Below are positions 40,785-53,190 of a stretch of DNA of 64,000 nt, piece after piece. The position numbers were made by a program, and so were the translations under genes. Position 1 is the stretch's first letter. Each line of letters begins with the position of its first letter. This stretch comes from Symsagittifera roscoffensis (lineage: Eukaryota; Xenacoelomorpha; Acoela; Convolutidae): positions 24,446,177 through 24,510,176 of the forward strand of contig NC_087062.1 of assembly GCF_963678635.1 (NCBI RefSeq), read 5' to 3'. The notes under the pieces are model-generated. The model was not told the DNA's origin. It worked only from the letters and a program-made list of their open reading frames with translations, and did not search any database.

Positions 40785-41408
40785 AAATCGAATTAGAGAG
40801 CGGACAATATACTTCAGAATAACACAGTTTTTTAGCTGGCGGTCAAGAATGTAAAATGAAAACGGAGGAAGGAACAGTTGATGCTGCTTTGCTTATCACT
40901 CTGCGACAAACAACGTTGGTCTTGAAAAATGTGAATTAATTTGTCAGATTTATGGCTATTCAAGGAGCCTGTCTTTGATGGCCCTTTTTCTTTTTTTCTT
41001 TTTTTTTAAATAAAAACCTTCGTTTCGTTTGTATGTACCGATAAAATTCAGCTTTATTTGGAAACAAAATTAATCACAAATGTTGCAAGTAATTCAGTAA
41101 GAATGGCATGTTTTCAAACGTTTTTCTAATCTTAGCATATTCGAAAAAGTTTTCAACGCATTTTGTTGTACAACTCGTCAAAAAAAAACATGAATCACTT
41201 TATTTATCTACAGAATTTCCATTAAATAGGGATTTTACGATTAACCATATTCAAACATTGCACCTAATAACAAAACCTTTTGGCAATATGGAAGCCGGGG
41301 ATAGTTAAAAAGACGTTTTTCAACTATCCGGTTGTTTTTTACTAAGTTTTTTGAATTTGTGTCTCAATCTGAAGAACTATCTCGAAAATAAAAAAACTCA
41401 GGAGTAAT
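40785..41408. other. AT-rich, no recognised gene
   Basis: Nothing supported beyond short random open frames. Confidence 0.5.
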
Positions 41409-41572
41409 ATTTTCGTAATATTTATTACTCATGAAATTAATTTAATAAAGTTTTCGTAATAGTTATCATTCATGAAAATAATTCAATAAAGTTTTCGTAA
41501 TAGTTATCACTCATGAAAATAATTCAATAAAGTTTTCGTAATAGTTATCACTCATGAAAATAATTCAATAAA
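41409..41572 (+). repeat. Four tandem copies of a 41-bp unit
   Basis: Units begin at 41409 (diverged), 41450, 41491 and 41532, with consensus GTTTTCGTAATAGTTATCAC and so on, ending AATTCAATAAA. The third and fourth are identical. It is non-coding. Confidence 0.95.
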
Positions 41573-42655
41573 GTTTCGAATTCTAAAAACAATATTACAA
41601 TGCTCTTTTTGTTAATATAATTCTATTTGCTCTTTAAACTTTAAACTACACAATTTTCTGAAATTAGAATTTGAAGTGTTTTTTTTTGAAACGTTCATTT
41701 ATCTTGAACGTTCATTTCTGGCCTTCTGAAAAATATTTCAACGCATGTTCCAAAAAACTGAAGAAAAACTCCCACTAAAACTGCATTTTCATTAATAAAA
41801 AGAAGAAAGAAGCGAAGCAACCAAATGGTGGAAATGAAAGTGCTCGGAGGGGTATTAGAAAGAACTATTTTTATCTTTATAACATCTCGCTAAATTTGCT
41901 ACTGGTGTCTGAAAAAGGTAGCAGATCTTCATGGGGAAAACACCCGCTCTGTGCCTTCCGGTATGAAAATTAATTGGAGCCAAATTGTAGAAAAACACCT
42001 TTTCAGGTACAATTAAATAGCAAGGATGTGGTTGATAGTCGGATAATAGCCAACTGAATATAGCCGCAGATTGGGCTGAAATGTTGTCGGGCTAGACCAA
42101 ATAGCGATAAAATTCCCCCTAGACCCTAGAAGTCGGATTAAGGGAATAAGAAATACCATTTGTTAGGGATTAATCTCACATTTGAAGTAAGCAGAGATTT
42201 CTCTCGCCATATTTGATATGTACTTCAAGACCGACAATTGAGCTACACGTGGATAACAATTTCATGGAATAAGCCTGACTATTCGCCCCTAAACAGAAGC
42301 TGTGCTCAAAAATTTAGCACAGAGGTCATATTCAAACTTTAATTTCTCCAGTCTTTTTTTTACTTGTTATTAGCATAATGCCTAAAAAGTTGTGGTTATA
42401 TTGCATCATAGGATAGAACTTTTGAGTGCCGACAAGGTTCAACTCCTGAGGCGTTTCCTAAAGTATATTTGACACGTCTCCTGAAGCCAAATCTTTTGTT
42501 TGAATGAGAGATTCTGTTAACTATCCACCCTCTCCCCTGAGTACTAAGTAATGAATATCCACCCCTTCACAGAAAGTAACTCAACGGTTGAGTGCATACA
42601 TATTTTGTACCTTATAATGAATCCCCTCTTCGTTCAAATGAAGAAATTGTTAGCA
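41573..42655. other. AT-rich, no recognised gene
   Basis: No supported coding sequence or structured repeat was found. Confidence 0.5.
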
Positions 42656-42660
42656 AGGCT

Positions 42661-42718
42661 GAACAAGACTTCTCGTATCAGGTAAAATCCTGTCTGAATG
42701 TTCAGTCTGCCTTTTGAA
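42661..42718 (+). repeat. Structured-hairpin repeat (A part), diverged copy
   Basis: Shares AACAAGACT, CTCGTATCAGG, GAATGTTC and CTGCCTTTT with the other copies. The central hairpin is kept with different loop sequence (CAGG, TAAAAT, CCTG). Confidence 0.7.
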
Positions 42719-43436
42719 GTGAAACTTGAGATAAAATTTGCCTTTTGGGATAATATCGATAAAATTACAAGGTTAAACTGTGCACACAGTGGATTCCGCC
42801 AAAATTGTAACCGAAATCTGCACGAAAATGCAAGCGGATCCCGCAATTTTGTTTATCAAACTGAACTAAATCAGTTCTTGTATGAAATATTAAAAGCTAG
42901 AAATAAAATTATTATCAGGCAAACAAGGAAATTGAAAGCAAGAACTTAACCATTGTCAGTGGAATCCATGAACAGATCCTAGTCATTGGTTAAAAATCAA
43001 TCGTGGATGTGCCACTAAGTATTTGCGAAAAATTTTTCCACGAACTATTTTTTTAGATCATAAATTAGGTAACGCATCACAACGCCAAATACGCAAAATC
43101 ATAACTCGGGATCAGGGGTTTTTGGTTATATATGTGGCTCCAAAACTATATATATAGTTAGTCGTTTAGGGCAAATTTTTCGATAAAGGGAAGAGAGCGA
43201 TTCCAAAACTTGGAGCAGTTTTTGAGTTGAGAAATCAATTGAAATAAGATGAGGTCTTTTAGAGATATCTATGGCTATTCAGGAATATCTAAATTCTGAC
43301 CTAACCATGTTGCATTATCAGCATATAAGATTGCCAATTCAAACAGGTCTGATCTGCTCTTATCTTATAGTTCCCATCAGAATCTTGCGCTTAATCTTGC
43401 ACTTTAATTGAAAGTATTACAATAAACGCAAATTGA

Positions 43437-43572
43437 AACAAGACAACTCGTATCAGGGCGAAGCCCTGAATGTTCAGACTGCCTTTTAAGGTTTTTGGAG
43501 CAGTATTGACATGAAAAAAATTAAATGTAATAAAAAAAAGATTCTAAAATTTGAAATTATTTATGAAAATCA
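43437..43572 (+). repeat. Structured-hairpin repeat (A part), split copy
   Basis: This copy has CAGGGC-GAA-GCCCTG intact, but the outer stem is weakened (ACAACTC against GAGCAGT). It follows the other copies up to AAAATCAT and then runs into CATA repeats. The matching B part resumes at 45291. Confidence 0.75.
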
Positions 43573-43635
43573 TACATACAAAAATACTCACACACATACA
43601 CACACACATCCCGGGTTGACCTCCATAGACCGAAA

Positions 43636-44660
43636 ATGCTAATCATACAATTTCATACACTTAGTCTATGGAAAAAAGCTAGTCATACAAATTTCTTGCA
43701 TTTTTGCAAAATGAGTTTAATCGAATTTCAAAGATATTTTATAGTTGTTTTGGTATCGAAATTGGTATCTCTTCATAAAAAAAGGAAAAAAAATGGCATG
43801 AAAAAAAAATGCTAACCATACAATTTCCATATATGGAAATTGTATGATTAGAATTAAAAAAAAAATTGTTAAAAAAATCTTTGAACAATCAATTCAACTG
43901 CTGGCAAAGCATTTAAGCGTTTTTTGGGCTGCTACGACTGAAAACTTTGACTTTTTTTATTTTTGTTTTCTGAAAAAAACACTAGTCATACAATTTCCAG
44001 ATATGGAAATTGTATGACTAGCATTTTTTTGATGGCGACGACAAAAGTATTTTTGAAATTGCCCCCAAAAATTTTTTGTGTTCGTATTTTTTGAAAAAAA
44101 ATGTGCATGCAAAATTTAATTTTTTGTGAGTATAACGTAGTCCTGGATATACTAATTTTGGATTTTTTTTCCTTTTCTCTCCATAACTTTTTTCAAAAAC
44201 GCTTAAAACTCCTCTTTCTTTTGTATGACATGTTTTTGAATGCCTTGATCAATGTTTGGTATTTTAAAAATTCAAATATAGAAATAATCATCTTTTAAAA
44301 TTATTGCTAAAATTTAAAAGTTCATTACTTTCGTTATATTGTTTGTCTGAGACTGAAGTAACACATATCAGGCTGTTTCCAATGCATTTTCAATGCGAGA
44401 AGGCCAAACCGTTGGTTACAACGTTCGATTAATCAAGGTTTATGTCATTTGTGTTCGGTTACGAACACAATCAAAAAATTTTGAGAAATTAAAACGTGAA
44501 AAATCAATATTTTTGGGTTTATGGAAAAACGCTAGTCATACAATTCCATATATGAAAATAAACTAATCATAGACCTTTCATGCAATTTTCTGTACGTATG
44601 GAATTGCATGAAAAGTGTATGACTAGCATTTTTCCATATATGGAAACTGTATGACTAGTA
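43636..44660. repeat. Cluster of palindromes built on CTAGTCATACAATTTCCA
   Basis: Complete palindromes lie at about 43813-43851 and 43982-44021 (18-bp arms, centre GATA). Partial copies in either orientation occur at about 43637, 43678, 44533 and 44612-44657. The rest of this 1-kb stretch is AT-rich and non-coding. Confidence 0.85.
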
Positions 44661-44679
44661 TTTTTGGTCATCCAGGGAT

Positions 44680-45295
44680 ACATAAATACATACATACATG
44701 CATTAAAAACTAAACTCTTACTTAAAGACATTAATACAAACATACATACAATAATACATACATACAAACCTACTTAAATACATACGTTGATACACACATA
44801 CATACATGCATACATACATACAGACAGACACTTATTAAGTCTTTCTTGAAGACATTCATACAAACAAACATACAAATCTTATACATACACACATACTTAA
44901 ATACATACATACATACATACATAGATACAAACATGTAAGAGTACATACATACATACAAAAAGACTTACATACACACATACATACACACATACATTAATAA
45001 ATACATACATGCATTCAAATCTAAAGTTTTACTTGAAGACATTAATACAAACATACATACCAAAATACATACAAACAATTCTACTTAAATACATACGTTT
45101 ATACATACATACATACAAACAAACACATAAAAAGTCTTTCTTAAAGACATTCATACAAACAAACATACAAAAATTTTTACATACACACTTACTTAAATAC
45201 ATACATACATACATAAATACAAATATGCATACAGACATACATAAATACAAACATGCATACAGACATACATATTTACATACATACATACATACATT
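44680..45295. repeat. Degenerate (CATA)n array with about 310-bp higher-order repeat
   Basis: CATA/CAAA/CACA microsatellite containing non-microsatellite islands in the same order twice: ACTTAAAGACATTAATAC, CTACTTAAATACATACG, AAGTCTTTCTT and others, starting at about 44700 and again at 45010. Open frames of Tyr/Val/Cys/Met repeats through it are artefacts. Confidence 0.9.
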
Positions 45296-45573
45296 ACCGC
45301 TTGCGCGTGAATAGCGCGAAATCTATCGGGCGTTAATTGTCACAAATTAGCCAAAATGGCACTCTTTAAACCCCCATAACTTTACGAAAAAAGATCACAG
45401 CTGAATTTCTAATCAAATTTAAGGTCAAGACAACAATACCTTTTGAGTGATTTAAAAAATTCCACCAAAAATTTCTTTTTTTTAAATATTCGAAGTTTGT
45501 CTGAAGAAAAAAAACCCACCCCGAGCCCAAACATTCCGTTACTTTTGTATCGAAAGTCGAAACAAAAAATTAA
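45291..45573 (+). repeat. Structured repeat (B part), copy following the CATA array
   Basis: Starts CCGCTTGCGCGTGAATAGCG and ends GTATCGAAAGTCGAAACA, matching the B parts at 52166, 52484 and 61801. It has no A part directly upstream. The A part is probably the one at 43437. Confidence 0.8.
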
Positions 45574-47900
45574 TTTTATATTTCAATATCACAAGAGATG
45601 AATTTATTGTGATGACCCACGATATTGGTAACAATAGATTTAAATTATTTTTGTTATTGCAATATGTATGAAAAAATGTGGATTCCACTTGCAGTTTCCA
45701 AAATCCAAAACATTATGCGGGCTGCACCTACAATTTGCGGGTTTCACTCAAAATTTGCAGTTTCTGCAATTAGTTGAGGATTCTGCGACAGCCAATTTTA
45801 TCATACATTTACATTTTTAGTTTTTTTCGTAGAATCCGCAAAGTCTGCGAGATTTTGGGGAGCTTTTGGGGGATTCCGAAAAATTAGCTGCATCTAGAAC
45901 AATTTTGTGTTTTAGATATTTGTTTTCGGACTCCAAATCAGCAAAAAAGCAAAACGAAAACTAGAGTCGTCTTACAGTTCACAAAACACACAGTTTGGTC
46001 TCGCTATGTATTTTTGGAAGATACCGAATTCTGAAAATACATTTGAATCAGTTATATTGCTGTTTGTTCACCCAGTTTTGCGCAATTTCACCAGATTTAT
46101 AACATATGCATTAAAAAAACTGGTGAGTATAATGACAAAAGTGAAAATTTCAATTTTTTTTTCTCAAATTGGGATGAAATTAACTAAAAAAATTGATGGG
46201 GACAAAATTTTCCTAATATCTAACCAGAAAATAAAAAATCGGAACAATTATACCACTGAGTTCGAGAAATCACAGAGAAAAATTATTCAGCTTGTTGCGA
46301 AAAATTTGTTGCGTAATACGAACCCAGAAGAGCCTGAAGTAACTTTTCTATATCAATCTGAAGTATAAACTCAAAACAGGAACATAGAGGTGGCGCTGAA
46401 ACACAGAAGTTAACAAAAATTCTTAAAATTTGGATGCAACTTCAAATCATGTCACTTGAAACACCAAACACTCTAATGCGTACAAGAAAATCAATTTATC
46501 ATTTAACAGAAACAAATATAACAGCCCGATTATTGGATAAAAAAGTCGTAACCAAAGCTTGAACAACTTCAATTCTATTGAAAATCGAGTCATCAAAACT
46601 TGATACCATTACCATTACAAGTCCCTGTAAGATATGTGTTTTTGTTTCGACTTTCAAAGAAAATGACGGAATGATTGCGCTCGGGATGTGCGCGCTTAAA
46701 ATCCGTTGCTGTAGTCAGAATTCGTTCGACAAGTTTCATTCGTTTTTTGGCAAAACGAAACAACTCATGGCAAAAAACAAATAAATCAATTCCATAATTT
46801 CAACAATTTTCATTATCAAAAAACAATTCAAAAAGTCATATAAATCAAATGCACAAATTCTAGCTCCAATTCAGAAACGACCGGCGCAAACTAACCACAA
46901 CAACTGGTTCAGCAAACCGAAATTTAGCAAAAAAAAAGTTAAAAACTGTCAATTGGACCCCAATTCTTTATGTTTACATGCATAAAGATCAAAGGATGAG
47001 GACTCAAACTTGTGTCAAACGGTCTGCACGCTCTGTGTGCATTCTAGGCTTTAGAATTTTTGTCATTTAAGATTTTGGTCCAATGAAATTGCACGCTCCT
47101 GTAATCATAATTGTATTTATTTTTGCGCTGCAACAGTTTGGTTTTTTTCGGGCAAAGTATGACTTCTCTAGTAACCAATTTTGACATGGTTTATTGATAT
47201 CATCTGGTTTTATAGATGTCGTGAAACTCAAAAAGCATTTCTTCTGTCATCAATTTTTTATAAAGTTAAGGGGATCTAAAGATCAAATAACGTGTGATAT
47301 AGTTCAAAATTTTTCTGCAAAAATAAAAAAAATTGAGATTTTTTTTCGGTTTTTGTCCAATTTGTCCATATTATGATTACTGTCCAATAAATCTCAACTA
47401 TATTTCTACTATCACACCAACCAGAAAAACTACACTAATATAGATTAAAAAAACTTTCAAAACCGTTATCTTCTAAAGACTATGGTCGGAACATTCTGTG
47501 CTACTTGCACAGTAAACAGGTATCCTTGTTGATGCTTTACGATCTGCAAGATACAATAATTTTGTGCCAGCACATATATCCTGTGAGGAATAACTTTCAA
47601 AAATACTTTTAAAAAATAATTTTTGTTTTGTTTTTTGGAAGGTTCAACAATTTTTAAAGCAAAAACTGTAGTGCATACCATACAAGGCTGTCGAGCATTC
47701 AGTGTTTTGCTCTGATGCGAGCAAAAAGTTTTGCTGACTATCAAAGTAAATGGAATGTTTATGCTTGGTGTGGTTTCTTAATTCAGTTGTTCTGAGTTGA
47801 ACAGACACATCCTTTTTGTATTAGTTGAAAATGCAATTATTGCTCTTCATTTTGTTTCGCCAGTTGTTGAAGTTTCAATGGTTAATGCAAAAATAAAGAT
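45574..47900. other. AT-rich, short unsupported open frames
   Basis: The longest frame is 120 codons at 46006-46368, Lys/Asn/Ile-rich and without a recognised domain. A 68-codon frame at 46578-46784 is Cys-containing but unremarkable. Neither can be called a gene. Confidence 0.45.
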
Positions 47901-47919
47901 TTCAGCAAAAATGCTGAAA

Positions 47920-50900
47920 AAAATGCTCTTTATTAGCGAGCTGAAAACTACCAGTTTTCATTCTCTCGGTATCTCTAAATTGCCTCATATCTCATCGAAA
48001 CCTCTACTACCCCGAACAGCGAAATAGTTCAATAATTTTTTTGTATAGTATTTGTGATTTACGTTTCACAGCGGATAGTGACTACGTTTTATAGCGCACC
48101 CAGTTTGAAGTAGTATATCCAAAAAGGCATAACTCGTGGGACCAATTCTGAGGCTTTAGGTTGATGTTCTAAATTATATGTTCATTTGTAATATATCTAT
48201 ATGCGATTTTTAGTTTATTTTATGAGAAAAAAGTAGAAAAGACCCTATTTTCATAGCTAGCGTTCTGTCCGGCATTCTTCGCTAATGTAATGAGATGGTG
48301 CGACAAGTGAGGCAAAAAGATCAACTTTTCCGGAAAAGCAGATTTTTTCGAATTCTCAAAGTGAAGAATTGAAATAGAAAAATAACGAATCTCTTAATTT
48401 GGAAAACTACAAATTGACTAAGTTCACGAAAGAACAACTAGTTAAAACTGTCTCAACTCTAAAACTTCATCTCTGTGTCATTTTAGTTTCCTTACTTACC
48501 CAATCTCATCAGATGTTCAAAAAAAATTCAAGAGGAAGTGAAAAAATTACGAAAACCTTATTCACATGGACTGATGAAAGAATGTTGTTCGAGAACGAAT
48601 ATAGAAAAATTCGCGATAAAAATTTTTTCTCAAATCAAAGTTTTCCTTATCAGAATAGCTATTGTCAGAAGAATAAAAACAAACATGTGGGATTACTTCA
48701 AATTATCCCAATTTTAGTCAAAGTATTTTTGGCATTCGCTTTAATAATAACTTTCATGGAAGCATTTATCGAGGAAACTTTATACAAACTCCAATTCCAT
48801 CAAATCTCAAATTGTCTGAGATTTATAATCATAAGCTTTCAAAGGAAGAAAAATTGAAAAAACGAACAATATGCCAAGCAGCACGACGACTAAGAAAATA
48901 GGCATTCCAATAGTGATCCTAGTGGTCGACAAATTAACCAAGAAGGTTATCATCGAATTAGTACCAGGGATTCAAAGAGATCCCAATCAGTCATTTTCAA
49001 ACCGAATCAAACTCAATTCGAAAATACCTGTTGGGTAAGGGAAGAAACCATTTACTGAGATGCTATCATCAATTTTTTCCTTTAAATGCTGAAACTAAGT
49101 AATGCGAGTAATCCCAAACCAAGGATCTACCACAAATTGAATCACTTTGCCACCGAAGATAATAACAACAATAGTGTCTTATGATCACCCCAGGATCAAC
49201 GTGTAGTATACTAAACTACCCAACTGATCAAGAATTGAAAACAAATCGGTCAAAAAATGACACTCTTTGATCCCAAAATGAAGCAAAAACATAGAACCGA
49301 AATGCAATACGTATGATTGGTCAGACTTCAATTCAATTGTGCTTTTATAAAGGTTGAAAAATCCGTCAAACAACAAAATTTGGATAACAGAAGAAAAAAC
49401 CACTAATTTTTCAGGTGTGGAACTTTGTCATCTGTTTTTGAAAGCTCTTCAATTCAATATTCCAGCGGTTGAGCTGAAACTTGAAAAATCAGCCAATTCT
49501 TATGGCTTATTCAATAATGACAAAGAAGATTGCAATCTATCAAAAATTGTTGCCATTCAGTCTTAAGAGTCTTTGTTTGTTCCACGACTGTCAACATAAT
49601 TACGCAAAAATTTAGCTGAACTAAGATCCTACTTCGTGAAAAGAACAACGTTCTTGCACCATAAACATGCTTCCATTCAGAAAAAAAAACAAATCCGACT
49701 CCTTAGGTTTGATTTGAAAAAATGAGTGAGTTTTCAAAGACTGCTGACTTAAATGTTCAAAGTTTTGATTAAGAACAATCAAATAAGCCAGTAATTAGTG
49801 AAAAAAACGCGGCTAAACATTTTACTAAAATTAACTAAAAATAGCCAAAAATTAGATAAATTAAGTCAAAATTCTCGTGAAGTAAAAGGACTAAAAGACT
49901 AACTACGTCATTTTGGATTTTTGTTCATAGAGGAACAAAATTAGGTCTCAAAGCCCAAAAATCTATCTACCCCTGTCATAATTCCTAAATTGCTTTGAAC
50001 TTGCACCCAAATTTGCGCTAAATGGTCGTCATGGCAAAACAAAGACATTATGAATTAATAAATTACACTTTTACTGGTCAGGTCTATATAAATGGATGAT
50101 TACGCTTCTTCAAGATTTTCTCAATGAAAAACAAACCGACAAAAAAAAACTAAAGGATGCTCCTTTACGATAATGAAGACAACTAGAAACAACCCGATGA
50201 AGAAAACATCTTTTGACAACGAAGAACCACTAAGACTAATTATTCGTAGCAAAAAATTTGTCTAATCATTATAGATGCTTCTTTAGATACATTCAAGTTT
50301 AACCTTGTACGCACTCATTTTCAAAAAAAGTAGTTAAACTTCTGGAAAATTTATATCTATCTTTGCTATCCCCCAACAAATCATTCATGATACTGGTGGT
50401 GTATTTTGAGCAAGGCTTATGTTCATTAGTCAATTGAATTAGAAATAAAATTTGGAACCAGTTCTGCTATGCACTGTGGGTTAACAGAAAAGTAGAAGCG
50501 CAAACTAAACATTTTGACCCGAGATTTACGTCACTTTCTAGATATGTCTGGTTCAAACGGGTCTGAGCTAGCTTGCAAGTTTGCTCTTGCTCATATGACC
50601 GCCATCAATTCAAGTACTGCATATCATTTTTTAGATGACTGATATAATTTCTAAGTGAGTCTAAAATTGGGAAAATTTTAAAATAATATTAATAGACGTT
50701 TTATTAATGAAAAACGCTTTAAAAATTAACAACTTGCTTCAAAATCGCATTTCCTCAGAAGCTTTGAAAAGAGAAAATGATTTTAAGCTAGTTTTTACTA
50801 AAGCAAACAAAAATTACAAAAACTTCGCCGCACAATAAACAAAACACACTTCTACCAAAATCAGTTCAAGTTATGACAAAGTATTAAACTAAGAGCACAG

Positions 50901-53190
50901 GGACTATAGAAAAACAGAACCATACCACTCTTAAAATCACAACAAATTTTAAATTTACGTTCCGGTCCCTTTCTTGTGCTCTCCAGACAGATCACTGATG
51001 TCACTTATGAAATTCAAATAAAGTTCACCGAGGAAAACAAATTGTACAACGCACGCCATACAAAAACACTACTAAATGTTTCCCGGCTTTTGATAATTCA
51101 CACCTATCTGAATCTTCAGAAAACATTCGCTAATAGCAGACAATTTCCCTCTACTTCTCAAGTAATTTTTTGAAAACACTCAATCCGTACCAGCATCGAT
51201 TTGTCAAAATGAGAGATCTCAAAAATCAACACAACCCCCCGATATTTATGACATTTATATTCCATATAGCTTGATCAGAAATCCAAAAAGAAAAAAAATT
51301 TACCTTTCTAGTTTTCAATAGACCATTTTATACTATTCGGCCGCTGCATTTTCTTTTAGTACATAAACTATATTTTGTTATCTTGACATACCTCATCAAC
51401 ATAAACCCAAAAAACAAAAAAGAAATAGCAGCAATTAGCAGTCTTGTTAACAAAAAATTATCACAGTCGCAACCTATTGAGGGAAAAAATTTAATTGAAT
51501 TTATCATTTATTTTAACATGATTCTCGACTCTCCACCAGACACAGCATTTCTACGCTCCAACCTTAGCGTAGAAATTTAAAAGCTATTAAAATTTTATCA
51601 GTGTAAAATCAGATGTACTTCATTTTCATAGTAAAGCCTGAAAATACAGCCCTAAACTAAAAACTCGATTACGCTATCTTGGCTATCTTCGCTCATTAAA
51701 AACCATATTGGTATCAAAATTAAACAAGACTGCTCGTATCGGGGCGAAGCCCTGAATGTTCCGACTGCCTTTTAAGGTTTATGGAGCAGTAATAACATTA
51801 AAAAATTCAATGAAACAAATCAAAATAAGAAAAAAAGTTTTTTTTTATTGAAATTTGAAACTTTTTAAATGAAAATCATCACCCCACACGCCAAATAAAG
51901 TACTAAAGGATAGATTTCGCTCCTTGTAACAAATCACTTATGGCAAACAAGACTGCTCGTATCAGAGCGAAGCCCTGAATGTTCCGACTGCCTTTTAAGT
52001 TTTGTGGAGCAGCAGTAATAACATAAAAAAATTAAATGAAATAAAATAAAATGAATTTTTTTTTTTAAATTTGAAATTTTTTATGTAAATCATCCCCCCA
52101 CACGCCATATAAAGTACAAAAAGAGAGATTTCGTTTCTTGTAACAAATCAATTATGGCAAATAAGCTTCGTTCAACCAATTTGGAACGATTTATAAGCCG
52201 GATTAAATCTCCGCTTACGCGTTAAAAGCGCGAATTATATCTCGCGTTAATTGTCCCAAATTGGTCAAAATGGCAATCTTTAAACCCTAATAACTTTACA
52301 AAAAATGATCACAGGTGAATTATCTTTTCAAATTTGAGCTCAGGACAACAATACCTTTTGAATGATATAAAAAAATTCCGTCGAAAATGGCTAGTTAAAA
52401 AGTCGAAATTTGTCTGAAGAAAAAAAAACCCACCCCGAGCACAAATATTCCGTTACTTTCGTATCGAAAGTCGAAACAATAATGTTCTTTCAACCAATTT
52501 GGAACGATTTCTAAGACGGATTAACTCTCCGCTTACGCGTTAATAGCGCGAAATATATCGAGCGTTAATTGTCCCAAATTGGTCAAAATGGTAATCTTTA
52601 AACCCCCGTAATTTTACGACAAATGATCACAGGTGAAATATCTTTTCAAATTTGAGCTCAGCAGAACAATACCTTTCGAATGATATATAAAAATTCCATC
52701 AAAATTGGCTAGTTAAAAAGTCGAAATTTGTCTGAAGAAAAAAAACCCACCCCGAGCACAAATATTCCGTTACTTTCGTATCGAAAGTCGGAACAACAAA
52801 TCAAATTGATTCAAGACCCCTCGTATTCGGAAAATGAATACGTTCATTTTATTCTAACTATTTTCCCTTAACTGGAGTAGAAAGTATATCTCATTTTAGA
52901 TGGGTGGCATCCGTTCAAAAGAGGTTAAACTTTCATTGGTTCAAAACAGGCTCTTTATAAGCGAGCTCAAACCCACCCGGAACAGTGACTTAGTCAACTG
53001 AATCCACTTGACGTTAGTTTTTCTGATCTACTACAGCGGAGGGTGACTTGGTTTATTGAATCCAGCTTAAAAAAGTATGTCCAAAAATGCATACTTCGTA
53101 AGAGTAATTCTCGGCCTTTAGGTTGTTGTTTTAAATTAAATATTAATCGTAATATAATCCTATGCAATTTTTAGTTTATATATTAAATTG
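47920..53190 (+). mobile_element. Very decayed gypsy-like element with diverged LTRs (tentative)
   Basis: Direct repeats at about 47920-48235 and 52945-53190 share GCTCTTTATWAGCGAGCT, an ACAGCGGA..GTGACT block, and a run ending GCAATTTTTAGTTTA. Between them, at 50955-51100, a frame reads GPFLVLSRQITDVTYEI, the GPY/F module of gypsy integrases. Other frames inside (48399-48857, 49354-49566) have no clear motif. Copies of the structured repeat are inserted at 51724-52800. Decay is extensive. Confidence 0.35.
51724..52800 (+). repeat. Structured repeat: two A parts and two B parts in tandem
   Basis: A parts begin at 51724 and 51949, B parts at about 52166 and 52484. The A outer stem is ACTGCTC (51729-51735) with GAGCAGT (51784-51790). 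The hairpin is CGGGGC-GAA-GCCCTG in the first and CAGAGC-GAA-GCCCTG in the second. Each B part ends in the small hairpin ACTTTCG-TAT-CGAAAGT. Confidence 0.85.

Noticed and set aside
40550-40822. Open frame across the N gap
   Set aside because: Eighty of its codons are unknown bases.
44567-45314. Tyr/Val/Cys/Met-rich and Thr/His/Ile-rich open frames
   Set aside because: They are translations of the CATA microsatellite.
46006-46368. 120-codon frame as a host gene
   Set aside because: Lys/Asn/Ile-rich composition expected from AT-rich DNA; no domain or splice context could be supported.
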